Shown in pieces: positions 25,713 to 35,898 of a stretch of DNA of 64,000 nucleotides. The position numbers and the translations under genes are program-made. Within the stretch, counting starts at the first letter, position 1. Every line of letters begins with the position of its first letter. Source of the DNA: Bacteroidales bacterium (lineage in GTDB: Bacteria > Bacteroidota > Bacteroidia > Bacteroidales > UBA1715); assembly GCA_024402335.1 (NCBI GenBank), contig JAKSTZ010000012.1, positions 1 to 64,000 on the forward strand, given 5' to 3'. The notes beneath the pieces were generated by a model, which searched no databases, was not told where the DNA came from, and was given only the letters and a program-made list of their open reading frames with translations.

Positions 25713-28445
25713 TTATTGTTTTAAAATTTGCTTTGTTATGGTAGTACCATTCTTTTGAGTTACTTGTACCATATACATCCCTGATGGCAAATGTCTACAA
25801 TCAATTTCTGTGTTTTTTACGAAAGATTTCGAAAGTATTTTTCTGCCATGTACGTTAAATATCGCAACCTTATTGTCCGTTTTGTTTGACGACACAAAAA
25901 GGCTACTGGTTACAGGGTTAGGATACATAATAATCGCTTCGGAATAGTCTTTTATAAGTTCAATCATCTCATTTTCATCGTTCAAATCGTAGTCTTTTTC
26001 ATCTAAGAATTCGATAGATGCAGACTTTACATAATTATTGCTTGTTTCATCGCAATATGTATTGTTTCCGATTTTTGCGTTAAATGTTGCGCCTTTCGAG
26101 ATAGTAGTTCCCGATGCAAGAACTATTTTCTCATTTGCTAGGATAGACATTTTTGCACCGTCTTCTACAATTACATCACCATTGTTATAACTTATGTTGT
26201 CAACATTGTTTCCGACAAATACACTTTTTTGTGTTTCTACAGCACTACGATGGCCGTTTTTATAGGTTGTGTTTTCTATATATGCATTTTCTGGAGAAGA
26301 TTCCTCAAGCATACATGCAATCATTTCTTCTGAGAATACGCCTTCTCTGTTATCATCATAGATGTGATCGAGATTTTCATCTTCTACATACAGAATATCA
26401 AATAAGGAAATATTGTTGTCGCTATTTTTGGCAAATACGTTATACGATAGTCTATTGAATTTACCGGAAGCCATCAAATATGTTTTGGCATTTACGTGTG
26501 GATTATTAATGTTTTGCAAACCTAACGCACTAAATGTCGGAATGAAATTATCTGGGTGTGAATCATATTCAATGTCTCCTAATTGACTAATAATATCAAG
26601 ATAATCAAGCCCTAAGATACTTCCATTCCCTCTGAATGCTTTGGTGTTGTGTAAATTCTGAATACTGCCGGGAGCATTATCTATCGGCATAGTGTTGTTT
26701 ACAACAACATCTCGTGAGGCAATGTTTGATAAAGAGTTACAATACGTTTTACCTAACAATCTATAGCAGGTCTGCATTTTTACAGATTCTTTGTAGATAG
26801 TCTTTTCCGTGTTTTTAGGGGCACCATACACAGAGAATTCCCATGTTAGTCGTGGAACAGGTGTTAAGCCTGGAACGAGTATAGATAGTTTAGGATCTTT
26901 GTCTAACAATAATGCACCGTCGTTGAAGCCCTGTGATTTTCCGGTTCCGCTTCCCATAGAAATAGAAATGCTTCTACATTGTTTAGGAAAGTTTCCAATT
27001 TTCCTTATTTCAGTAAGAAAGTCCGTGCGTTCTTGTGCACATTGTGCAGTTTTGCCGCTTGTGCCGGAATGATGATATATCAACATCTCTTTGGCTGCCT
27101 CGCTATTTAACATTTTCTTTTCGGCATCTTTTAGAGCGTCGATAGCATCTATTAAATCTTTGTTCAGATATTTGACCATATATTGAATGCCCAAAGGAAC
27201 ATTCGCTCCTTCTTGTGGAGAATCAACGGAAATAAATAATTTCGTCTGATGGTCTATTTTGTGGTATTCCATATATGTGAGTGCATATCGTACGACTAAT
27301 CCTCCCATACTTGCTCCAGCAATAATTAGTTCGTTATCGGAAGTCTTCTCTGTATTTATTTTTTGAATAAACGAAACTAAGTTTAATGCATTGTCTATGA
27401 TAGATCGTGTACTTTCTTTTGAACGATAGATGATAATATCATAGCCGTCATTGCGTAGTTGGTCCAAATAGCCATTTTTGTTGGAGACACGATAGAGATT
27501 TACTTTGTTTCCGTCATCGACCATTCTATTTTTATCCATAGGGTCAAAGCCTGATACTATCATATATGGTTTACGGATATTTCCGTCGGAATTGCATCTA
27601 TGGAAAGTTGCATATTCCGCTTTTAAATCATTGCTATAGTATTCAGTAGGTCCCTCGGATGGCTCTATAGTTAATGTAGCACTTTTGAGTTTTGAAGTGT
27701 GGTAGCTCGATTTATCTTCTATGTATATGGAACTAAAGCAGTAGTGCGTTTTCCCCGAAATTGTGAAACGAGCCTCTATAGTTTTGGTTCCAGGTTCATC
27801 ATAGTTTACAACATACTCTATATTAGGAGAGATAGGAATGTATCCTCTTCCGTCATCAAAATTAATGGAAAGGTTTTGTATATCCTTGCAAAGACTTCCT
27901 ATCATATTTTCAGATAAGAGTGTGAAACCAAAAGTACCAGGCTCCTTAATGTCGCAAAATGGAGCCAGAACAGCACACGTATGTTTGTCTAATGTTGGTA
28001 CTTCTAGGTTGGTTTTGTCTATAAAAATACCACGAGCGCTATCCATTACAATTTGTTTGGATTGTAGTGCGGTTGTTTTAATTTGATTGTAATCAAAACA
28101 AAGTAGTCCTAACTGAATGTTGGTAGAATTACTGTCTTGATATTCAAAATCATATCTATAATCAACACTCGAATAGTCAGTATGGGAAAGATAGTATTCA
28201 TTGTAAAGTTTCTTCCATACAGAGAAAGTTGCAGTATCACTATCGGTCATACCTGAATAGTTAGATATGTCAATTGTTGGAACAGCTTTCTCAATAAGGT
28301 GTCCAGTTGTGATTTTCTGTGTAGGAATACCGGAAAATACGTTTGTGACTATCTTTTTGTAGTTCTCTATAGCTTCCGTCTGTGTAAAACCCGTAATTGA
28401 CAAACTAAGTAGAGCACTACAAAGTATTGGTTTAATTGTATTCAT
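25713..28445 (-). CDS. T9SS-exported alpha/beta hydrolase (lipase/esterase-like), 910 aa
   Basis: A signal peptide (1 to about 21) precedes an N-terminal beta-rich region (about 25-285) with a PKD-like segment. The hydrolase core starts at RKPYMIVSGFDPMD (about 291-304) and contains the nucleophile elbow GASMGG with Ser 379, followed by LVVRYAL and SVDSPQEGANVPLG, as in lipases and PGAP1-like acyl hydrolases. Candidate acid and His residues lie further on and cannot be assigned by eye. The C-terminal 75 residues (IIMYPNPVTSSLFV, LPSGMYMVQV, TKQILKQ) form a T9SS type A sorting domain. The protein is probably surface-exposed or released. The substrate is unknown. It lies between a fibre-like gene and a lipoprotein gene with very short gaps. 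Confidence 0.82.
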   Translation of the reverse strand: MNTIKPILCSALLSLSITGFTQTEAIENYKKIVTNVFSGIPTQKITTGHLIEKAVPTIDISNYSGMTDSDTATFSVWKKLYNEYYLSHTDYSSVDYRYDFEYQDSNSTNIQLGLLCFDYNQIKTTALQSKQIVMDSARGIFIDKTNLEVPTLDKHTCAVLAPFCDIKEPGTFGFTLLSENMIGSLCKDIQNLSINFDDGRGYIPISPNIEYVVNYDEPGTKTIEARFTISGKTHYCFSSIYIEDKSSYHTSKLKSATLTIEPSEGPTEYYSNDLKAEYATFHRCNSDGNIRKPYMIVSGFDPMDKNRMVDDGNKVNLYRVSNKNGYLDQLRNDGYDIIIYRSKESTRSIIDNALNLVSFIQKINTEKTSDNELIIAGASMGGLVVRYALTYMEYHKIDHQTKLFISVDSPQEGANVPLGIQYMVKYLNKDLIDAIDALKDAEKKMLNSEAAKEMLIYHHSGTSGKTAQCAQERTDFLTEIRKIGNFPKQCRSISISMGSGTGKSQGFNDGALLLDKDPKLSILVPGLTPVPRLTWEFSVYGAPKNTEKTIYKESVKMQTCYRLLGKTYCNSLSNIASRDVVVNNTMPIDNAPGSIQNLHNTKAFRGNGSILGLDYLDIISQLGDIEYDSHPDNFIPTFSALGLQNINNPHVNAKTYLMASGKFNRLSYNVFAKNSDNNISLFDILYVEDENLDHIYDDNREGVFSEEMIACMLEESSPENAYIENTTYKNGHRSAVETQKSVFVGNNVDNISYNNGDVIVEDGAKMSILANEKIVLASGTTISKGATFNAKIGNNTYCDETSNNYVKSASIEFLDEKDYDLNDENEMIELIKDYSEAIIMYPNPVTSSLFVSSNKTDNKVAIFNVHGRKILSKSFVKNTEIDCRHLPSGMYMVQVTQKNGTTITKQILKQ

Positions 28446-28462
28446 AATATGTGTGTTCTAAC

Positions 28463-29791
28463 TTATTTAGTTGTCTTGTTTGAATTAATTTGATTTTGTA
28501 AATCAATGACGTAGAGTGTTAATTCTTCGATTTTTTTCAATAATGTTACATTCATTTCTGCAAGGTTCATGGATCCATTAGCTATTTCTTGGGCCGAAGG
28601 CACATCAGGTAAATGTTTGTTTTCTGTTATGTATGAATGTAATTCTTCCATAGAACGTAGATTATAGTCTTTCTCGAAAACATAATCTGGCCATTTGTCA
28701 CCGTTTACGGTTGGTAAAACTTCAATCTCTTCTGCATAGATTTTCTTTGCATTTACAGTTCCGTTGCCATATACTACAAATGCGGTTTTGTTAGTTGATG
28801 CATTATTTACAACAAAAGCTTTGGTTTTTTCTGTTCCGGAGAACGTATAGCCACTTTTGCTTCCTGTTAATCCTTTTATGGCAATAGTGTTATAGGAAGT
28901 GAGCAACATCGGAAGTTTCTCAGAACCGATAAAAACAGTACTTGGTGTCCATTGGAGAGCTATTTTTTCTATGTGTGGTCCATTTACGGCATTAAGATTA
29001 TTTCGTTGACGTATGCCTAGTGCACCGCCACCAAATCCATATAGTACCGGTCCGTCCATGTCTGTGTCGGCAAATAATCGTTTCTCTGGAGCAGGAACAT
29101 TCTTGTTGTCGCTTATACCATAATACCCAAGGCCAGAATGAGGATCGCATGCATCTCTAAAATAAATGTCATTGTTATATAGCGAGAAAGGTGTGTTGCA
29201 AGATCGTAATTGGTTAATATTGATAAAATTACCTCCTTGTCCGGCAATAATGCTTCCGTTGCCGCTTGCATTGGCTGGTGAGGTGTTGTCTGCACCATTG
29301 TTTTGTTGTGCTAGTGAAATCGGGAAGTAATCGGTACCATATGCGTTAGGACACATGTTTGCAGAAGATTCTTTGCAATCTAAACATTCCCATCCCCAAT
29401 TCTCTGAAGCTGCAACAGATGGAGATGCTGATGTCGGCCACATCTCTTGTAGAAGTTTGTAAGTATTTCCAGAATAGGATATTGTAGTTTGATTTTCGTT
29501 CTGTAAACAATAATGGAAAGGAACCCATTCTCCTGTATATGAACTTGATACACTCCATAGCCAACTATTATTTGCATCATAAGGGGTGGATGTGTAAAAC
29601 ATTGATGAAGGAGTGTCGTTCAGATAGACAATGGGAACCTCTGTTCCATTAATGATAATTGTTGCCTCGTCTCCCTTTTTGTAGGTCTTTTCGGGATTAT
29701 AAGGTTCTGCTACTGCAGAATAGACTAATCCCATTAATCCCATACTCATTGTGATGCCTGCAAGCATCTTAAAAAATTGTTGTTTTTTCAT
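28463..29791 (-). CDS. Exported fibre-like protein with Bacteroidota tail-fibre-type C-terminus, 442 aa
   Basis: A signal peptide (1 to about 28, ending VYSAVA) is followed by a Ser/Asn/Gly-rich beta region with PYNPEKTYKKGDEATIIINGTEVP and many aromatic residues. The C-terminal 95 residues match the domain often found at the end of Bacteroidota tail-fibre or S74-like proteins: WPDYVFEKDYNLRSMEELHSYI, HLPDVPSAQEI, then LAEMNVTLLKKIEELTLYVIDLQNQI, a trimeric coiled coil in known relatives. No T9SS domain and no autocleavage Ser-Lys pair can be identified. It is first in the cassette, with a good promoter upstream. Adhesion or a structural surface role is a guess. Confidence 0.75.
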   Translation of the reverse strand: MKKQQFFKMLAGITMSMGLMGLVYSAVAEPYNPEKTYKKGDEATIIINGTEVPIVYLNDTPSSMFYTSTPYDANNSWLWSVSSSYTGEWVPFHYCLQNENQTTISYSGNTYKLLQEMWPTSASPSVAASENWGWECLDCKESSANMCPNAYGTDYFPISLAQQNNGADNTSPANASGNGSIIAGQGGNFININQLRSCNTPFSLYNNDIYFRDACDPHSGLGYYGISDNKNVPAPEKRLFADTDMDGPVLYGFGGGALGIRQRNNLNAVNGPHIEKIALQWTPSTVFIGSEKLPMLLTSYNTIAIKGLTGSKSGYTFSGTEKTKAFVVNNASTNKTAFVVYGNGTVNAKKIYAEEIEVLPTVNGDKWPDYVFEKDYNLRSMEELHSYITENKHLPDVPSAQEIANGSMNLAEMNVTLLKKIEELTLYVIDLQNQINSNKTTK

Positions 29792-29830
29792 GATAAAAAT
29801 TGTTTTTGGTTAATTGTGTTATTGTGTATC

Positions 29831-29862
29831 GCAAACATAGGACAACAATTAAAAACCTACAA
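29831..29862 (-). promoter_or_regulatory. Promoter of the minus-strand surface cassette
   Basis: On the minus strand TTG (29862-29860), a 20-base spacer and TATGTTTG followed by C (29839-29831) match the Bacteroidota -33/-7 pattern. It lies about 40 bases upstream of the fibre-like gene ATG. Confidence 0.55.
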
Positions 29863-29913
29863 CAACTTTTTTCATCAATAAAAATGAATAAATAGCAACA
29901 AATGGTAACAATT

Positions 29914-30291
29914 TTATCTTTTGCGAGAAATGCGCGGATAGAAAGCGTCAGGAATGTGCTCCAAGTTGGTTGATTTGTTTGTTTTTATAATAGAAATTAT
30001 GTCAAAACGAACATTTGCATCAATTCCTTTTGAACGCATATAATAATTTGCAGCTGCAATCAATAATTTTTGCTTTTGTAGATTCACCGCTTCGGTTGGA
30101 TTTATATAGGTTGTAGTGCGGGTCTTTACTTCTACAAAAACAATAGTTTCTTTGATTTTTGCAATAATGTCCACTTCTTTATGTGAACAATGCCAATTGG
30201 TTTCTAAAATTTCATAACCATTTTCTTCTAAAAATGTACGGGCAGTTTCTTCTCCCCATTTGCCTATTTGGCTTTTGTCTGTTGTTTCCAT
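29914..30291 (-). CDS. YraN family (UPF0102) nuclease-fold protein
   Basis: The 125-residue protein (ATG at 30291) begins METTDKSQIGKWGEETA and has the family pattern: G-x-x-G-E-x-x-A (IGKWGEETA), ILETNWHCSHKEVDIIAKI (normally G-E-I/V-D-I-I-A; here KEVDII), and FVEVKTR with the Glu-x-Lys of the PD-(D/E)XK fold. The function of YraN is unknown; a nuclease-like role is assumed from the fold. A TTG start 10 codons upstream is possible, but it overlaps the probable -7 box at 30319-30326, which argues for the ATG. Confidence 0.9.
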   Translation of the reverse strand: METTDKSQIGKWGEETARTFLEENGYEILETNWHCSHKEVDIIAKIKETIVFVEVKTRTTTYINPTEAVNLQKQKLLIAAANYYMRSKGIDANVRFDIISIIKTNKSTNLEHIPDAFYPRISRKR

Positions 30292-30318
30292 TAAAATTAT
30301 GTATTGGTTAGTGTTCGA

Positions 30319-30326
30319 CAAAAATA
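30319..30326 (-). promoter_or_regulatory. -7 promoter box for yraN
   Basis: On the minus strand TATTTTTG, followed by TC, matches TAnnTTTG and lies about 30 bases before the ATG at 30291. It helps decide the start codon. Confidence 0.4.
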
Positions 30327-30388
30327 AGAAGTTTTTTTGTTTTCAGTAAGAATTGTGCGTTTTCAACAGTCAATATCAATTAAAACTG

Positions 30389-30396
30389 TACATTTG
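30389..30396 (+). promoter_or_regulatory. -7 promoter box for the polyprenyl synthase gene
   Basis: TACATTTG, followed by T, matches the consensus and ends 9 bases before the ATG at 30406, so the mRNA would be almost leaderless. No clear -33 partner. Confidence 0.4.
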
Positions 30397-30405
30397 TCTT
30401 GACTT

Positions 30406-31371
30406 ATGGCAAAGTATTCGTTTCCTGATATTATCCAAGAAGATATGCAGCAACTGAACAAAATGTTCGGATCACAGTTGCTATCTAAAACTACGTTATT
30501 GAATGCGGTGACGTCTTATGTGTTTGGAAATACGGGGAAACAACTCCGACCAGCGTTGGTATTCCTTACTGCGCGTATACTCGGTGGCGTAACGGAATCT
30601 ACATATTCAGCTGCATATATGGTGGAATTGTTGCATAACGCAACATTGGTTCACGATGATGTGGTTGATGATTCAGAAAAACGTCGTGGATTAGCTTCGG
30701 TAAAAGCTATTTGGAAGAATAAGATTGCTGTTTTGGTTGGTGATTATTATTTAGCTAAAGGACTTTTGTTTGCCATAGAGCATAATGAAATAAAATTCTT
30801 AGAAATCATTTCGAATGCAGTTCGTGAAATGAGTGAAGGGGAATTAAAGCAGATTGATTATGCGAAATCTCTGAAAAACAATGAACAAGCTTACTACGAT
30901 ATAATTTCTTGTAAAACCGCTGCGTTATTCCGTGCGGCAATGGTGATGGGTGCACATTCTTCAAAACAAGCCACAGAGGACGACATTCAGAAAATTGCAA
31001 AAATTGCTGAATATTTAGGAATAGCATTTCAGATTCGTGACGATGTTCTTGATTATTCAAAATCTGAGGTTTTAGGAAAAGCACCTTTGAACGATTTACA
31101 AGAAAAGAAAATGACCTTACCTTTAATATATGCATTGCAACAGGCGTCGATAATTGAAAGAGGTAAGATTTTCCTATTATTGAAAACTCATAATAATAAA
31201 AAGAAGACATTGCAGAAAATCGCGGATTTCGTGGAGGAGAAGGGGGGACTTACGTTCGTAACAGGAAAAAATCATGAATTCTGCGACCTCGCGAGCGACC
31301 TTTGTAATTCCTTCCCTGACAGTGAATGTCGTACAGCTCTTTTGGACTTGATTAAATTTGTTCGATTGTAA
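30406..31371 (+). CDS. Trans-polyprenyl diphosphate synthase
   Basis: This enzyme extends farnesyl diphosphate with isopentenyl units to make long-chain all-trans polyprenyl diphosphate, the side chain of menaquinone in Bacteroidota. The 321-residue protein has both aspartate-rich motifs: DDVVD (84-88) in LVHDDVVDDSEKRRG and DDVLD (212-216) in QIRDDVLDYS, which bind Mg and diphosphate. KQLRPALV near residue 45 is the conserved G-K-x-x-R-P segment. Chain length cannot be fixed by eye; octaprenyl or longer is typical when small residues precede the first motif. It diverges from yraN across about 110 bp. Confidence 0.94.
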   Translation: MAKYSFPDIIQEDMQQLNKMFGSQLLSKTTLLNAVTSYVFGNTGKQLRPALVFLTARILGGVTESTYSAAYMVELLHNATLVHDDVVDDSEKRRGLASVKAIWKNKIAVLVGDYYLAKGLLFAIEHNEIKFLEIISNAVREMSEGELKQIDYAKSLKNNEQAYYDIISCKTAALFRAAMVMGAHSSKQATEDDIQKIAKIAEYLGIAFQIRDDVLDYSKSEVLGKAPLNDLQEKKMTLPLIYALQQASIIERGKIFLLLKTHNNKKKTLQKIADFVEEKGGLTFVTGKNHEFCDLASDLCNSFPDSECRTALLDLIKFVRL

Positions 31372-31383
31372 AGAATTGTATAA

Positions 31384-32958
<1,575 letters not shown>

Positions 32959-32962
32959 TACG

Positions 32963-35047
32963 ATGAAGAAACAATCGATAGCTATACTGGTTTTTCTCTT
33001 TGTTTCTTTATTCTCATTTTCACAGGAAAAACTTCAGATTCCTGATTCATTAATCAGACAAACTCTCTTACGCGTTGACTCTACGGAGTTCAACGTCGGA
33101 GATTTTGTATGGTTCTACTCAAAATATAACACAAACGAACAATTAGCTTCGAATGCTAATAGCTCGTTGCGTAGTTATCTAGATAAGTTTATAGAATATA
33201 GACTTAAGGTTGCCGAAGCAGAATATCTCCAATTAGACTCTTCACGATCGTTTATTGATGGCTTTTTCAGATATATGAAAACAACCGCTCATGATCGTAT
33301 GTATTCTGGTGCCGAGAAGATGCGTTCCGATATGGTTTCGCTTGAATATGATCGTTTGCATTGGGATTATGAAGTTGCTCATATTTTTGTAAAATCTAAC
33401 AAATACGATAGTCCGGCAGATACACTTGCAGCTTGGAAACGACTACAAAAGGTATTGGCTGAGTTACATCGTGGTGTTTCGTTTACGGAATGTGTACATA
33501 CATATTCTGATGATAATTTAAGTAAGGAATATGACGGAAATGTTGGTTGGATAACAGCTATGGTTTCGCCGTTTGAATATGAAAATGCATTATATAAGAC
33601 AGCGAAAGGACAACAAACGGTAGTGCGTACCGAAGAAGGCTGGTATATTCTCAAGGTTCTTGACAAACGACAAACTCGCGGTGCTGTCGGTGCTGCAATC
33701 ATTCTTATTTATCCACAATCAGAAACTGCTGCTGCATGGGATACCGCCCGTATGACAATAGATTCTATTTTTACCAAATTACAGGCAGGTGCTTCATTCG
33801 ATTCATTATGTGTTGTCTATAATCAAAATGAAAACCTTCGACAATCTCGTGGCGTGTTGGGACCAATAGATAATGGTTTGCCATATAGTCGCGATATAAA
33901 AGAGTCGTTGTTTAACTTGCCTACAGATGGTTCTTTTTCAAAACCACTTCGATTACCGTATGGCTATGCAATAGTTCAGAGAATTTATGCTATGGAATTG
34001 CCTGGCTTTGATGCGTATAAGGTCGGTTATGAAAAACGTATAGAATCTGATAAAAGTCGTAGTTCTTACATTAACAACCATTTTGTTGATAAACTAAAGG
34101 AACAGCTACAGTATAAAGAAAATAGAGCTGAACTTGAAAACACCATGCAATATGTCGATCAATCTATATTGTTGGGAAAATGGACGAAGCCCGCTTGTAA
34201 GGATGCCGTTTTGTTCGAAATTAATGGTGAAAAATATACACGTGAAACGTTTTTAGCATATTTGTCTGCTGCACAAAAGAATCGGTTGCAAGATGTCCAC
34301 GATAAAGATATGTTGGTACGAATGCGTTTCGATGATTTTGTAGTTCGTTCTTTGGAACTTGCGCAAATGCGTAACCTGCAGAAAAACGATAAGGATTTTC
34401 AATATACTATGCAAGAATATCACGACGGAATGATAGTGTATGATTTGTATAATGATGAGGTTATACAAGAGACCTCTCGTGATTCGGTTGGTATGCGATT
34501 TTATTTTAATCAGCATAAGGAGAATTATATGATCGAGGAACGGGAGTCTGGTGCTACAATCTATATTAAGAACCAGAAGGTACATGATAAAGTTTTGGCT
34601 ATGCTATATCAACAGCAAAGTTGGTGTTGGGGAGATAATCCTAAAGCAAAAAACGCAAAAAAAATGGCCTATTATGAATCTATAGGATCGCCTCAATTAT
34701 ATATTTTAAATATAATTAATGCAAAGACTCCTAATGCTATAGATGTCAGTACAAAAAAACCATTACGTTTGCCTAACGATGTGATTAGTGAAGAATGCGA
34801 ACGAATTCAAAAATGTATTATGCCAAATAAAATTGGTGACTATGGTGATTCTCTTGATGTAACATATTATAATTTGTCTCGTCGTCAACAAACAATAAAT
34901 GAGGCAAAAGATCAGTTATTATTAGACTATCAACATGTGGTCGAGGAGAAATGGATGAAAGATGTTGCAAAACGTCATCAAGTTCAGACGAATCTAGATG
35001 TGTTCGATAAGCTTGTTCAGTATTTACATTTGTATGTAGAAGAATAA
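32963..35047 (+). CDS. Periplasmic parvulin-type peptidyl-prolyl isomerase, 694 aa
   Basis: A signal peptide (about 1-21) is followed by a helical SurA-like N-terminal part and two parvulin-like domains. The first is about 125-240 (YEVAHIFVKS, DDNLSKEYDGNVGWITA, EEGWYILKVLDKR). The second is about 245-345 (AAIILIYPQ, QSRGVLGPIDNGLP, PYGYAIVQRI). A long C-terminal half of about 330 residues shows no clear known domain. The protein would assist folding of outer-membrane proteins. The ATG at 32963 was chosen over a GTG at 32951, because it starts the signal peptide directly. Its stop and the next start overlap by one base (TAATG). Confidence 0.87.
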   Translation: MKKQSIAILVFLFVSLFSFSQEKLQIPDSLIRQTLLRVDSTEFNVGDFVWFYSKYNTNEQLASNANSSLRSYLDKFIEYRLKVAEAEYLQLDSSRSFIDGFFRYMKTTAHDRMYSGAEKMRSDMVSLEYDRLHWDYEVAHIFVKSNKYDSPADTLAAWKRLQKVLAELHRGVSFTECVHTYSDDNLSKEYDGNVGWITAMVSPFEYENALYKTAKGQQTVVRTEEGWYILKVLDKRQTRGAVGAAIILIYPQSETAAAWDTARMTIDSIFTKLQAGASFDSLCVVYNQNENLRQSRGVLGPIDNGLPYSRDIKESLFNLPTDGSFSKPLRLPYGYAIVQRIYAMELPGFDAYKVGYEKRIESDKSRSSYINNHFVDKLKEQLQYKENRAELENTMQYVDQSILLGKWTKPACKDAVLFEINGEKYTRETFLAYLSAAQKNRLQDVHDKDMLVRMRFDDFVVRSLELAQMRNLQKNDKDFQYTMQEYHDGMIVYDLYNDEVIQETSRDSVGMRFYFNQHKENYMIEERESGATIYIKNQKVHDKVLAMLYQQQSWCWGDNPKAKNAKKMAYYESIGSPQLYILNIINAKTPNAIDVSTKKPLRLPNDVISEECERIQKCIMPNKIGDYGDSLDVTYYNLSRRQQTINEAKDQLLLDYQHVVEEKWMKDVAKRHQVQTNLDVFDKLVQYLHLYVEE

Positions 35048-35886
35048 TGAAAGTATTTAAGTATCTTTTTATATCATTGGCTTTATGTGTAGCTTGCTCG
35101 TCCTCAAAAGAAAGTGAGGATGAAGTATTGGCTAAAACGGAGTCGCAGGTGCTTCTAAAAAAAGATGTACTTGAAGCCTTGCCTATATCTCTTTCTCCTG
35201 AAGATAGTATAGCTTTTATTAAAAGTTATGTGGACGAATGGTTACATGTGAATGTGCTTTATGAGAAAGCTAATGACAACATTTTTGATGCAGATGGACA
35301 AATCGCAGATCAAGTTGAAAAATTTCGTAAGGAATTGTATATCAATGCTTATGAACAATTATTCTTGCAACAAAAATTAGATACGCTAATTCCTCAATCG
35401 GAGATAGATGCTTATTACGAAAAACATAAGAATGAATATGTACTTTCGGCTCCGGTGGTAAAACCGACACTGATAGTATTCCCTGTACAAAAGCAAGCAG
35501 ATATTGCGGAGGTTGAGAAGCTGTTTTTCTCCAAAAAAGCAGATGCTGTTGATGAATTAAAAGATTATTGTTTTGTACATTGTCAGAAGTTTTCTTTTGC
35601 AAATCAGTGGGTTGCTTTGTCATCATTGACGCAGGAACTTCCGTTAGATATTCGTAATGAATCTTTGCAGGTGGGAAAAAATGTTAAATTGCAGGATTCT
35701 TTGAATGTATATTTTGTTCGTATCGAAGAACAATTGAATGCAGGAAATCGAATGCCTATAGAATTGGCACACGATAATATAGCTAAAATAATACTTCAAT
35801 CTAGAAAAGTAGAATTGCTTAAAACTATGCGTAGTAAGGTTTTTCAAGAGGCAGAGCATAAAAAGCAATTCGAAGTGTTTAATTAA
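35047..35886 (+). CDS. Lipoprotein related to SurA/PpiC foldases, apparently without an intact isomerase domain
   Basis: The lipobox CVAC places Cys at about residue 17. The mature 260 residues have a helical SurA-N-like region (VDEWLHVNVLYEKA, IDAYYEKHKNEYVL), then a region that aligns in position with a parvulin domain (VKPTLIVFPVQ, LKDYCFVHCQKFSF, VYFVRIEEQ). It lacks the Gly-rich G-x-G and the F-G-x-H-I-I ending seen in the next gene. It could therefore be a chaperone-only paralogue tethered to a membrane. It sits between two true isomerase genes in the guaB unit. Confidence 0.75.
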   Translation: MKVFKYLFISLALCVACSSSKESEDEVLAKTESQVLLKKDVLEALPISLSPEDSIAFIKSYVDEWLHVNVLYEKANDNIFDADGQIADQVEKFRKELYINAYEQLFLQQKLDTLIPQSEIDAYYEKHKNEYVLSAPVVKPTLIVFPVQKQADIAEVEKLFFSKKADAVDELKDYCFVHCQKFSFANQWVALSSLTQELPLDIRNESLQVGKNVKLQDSLNVYFVRIEEQLNAGNRMPIELAHDNIAKIILQSRKVELLKTMRSKVFQEAEHKKQFEVFN

Positions 35887-35898
35887 ATTTGAATTACT

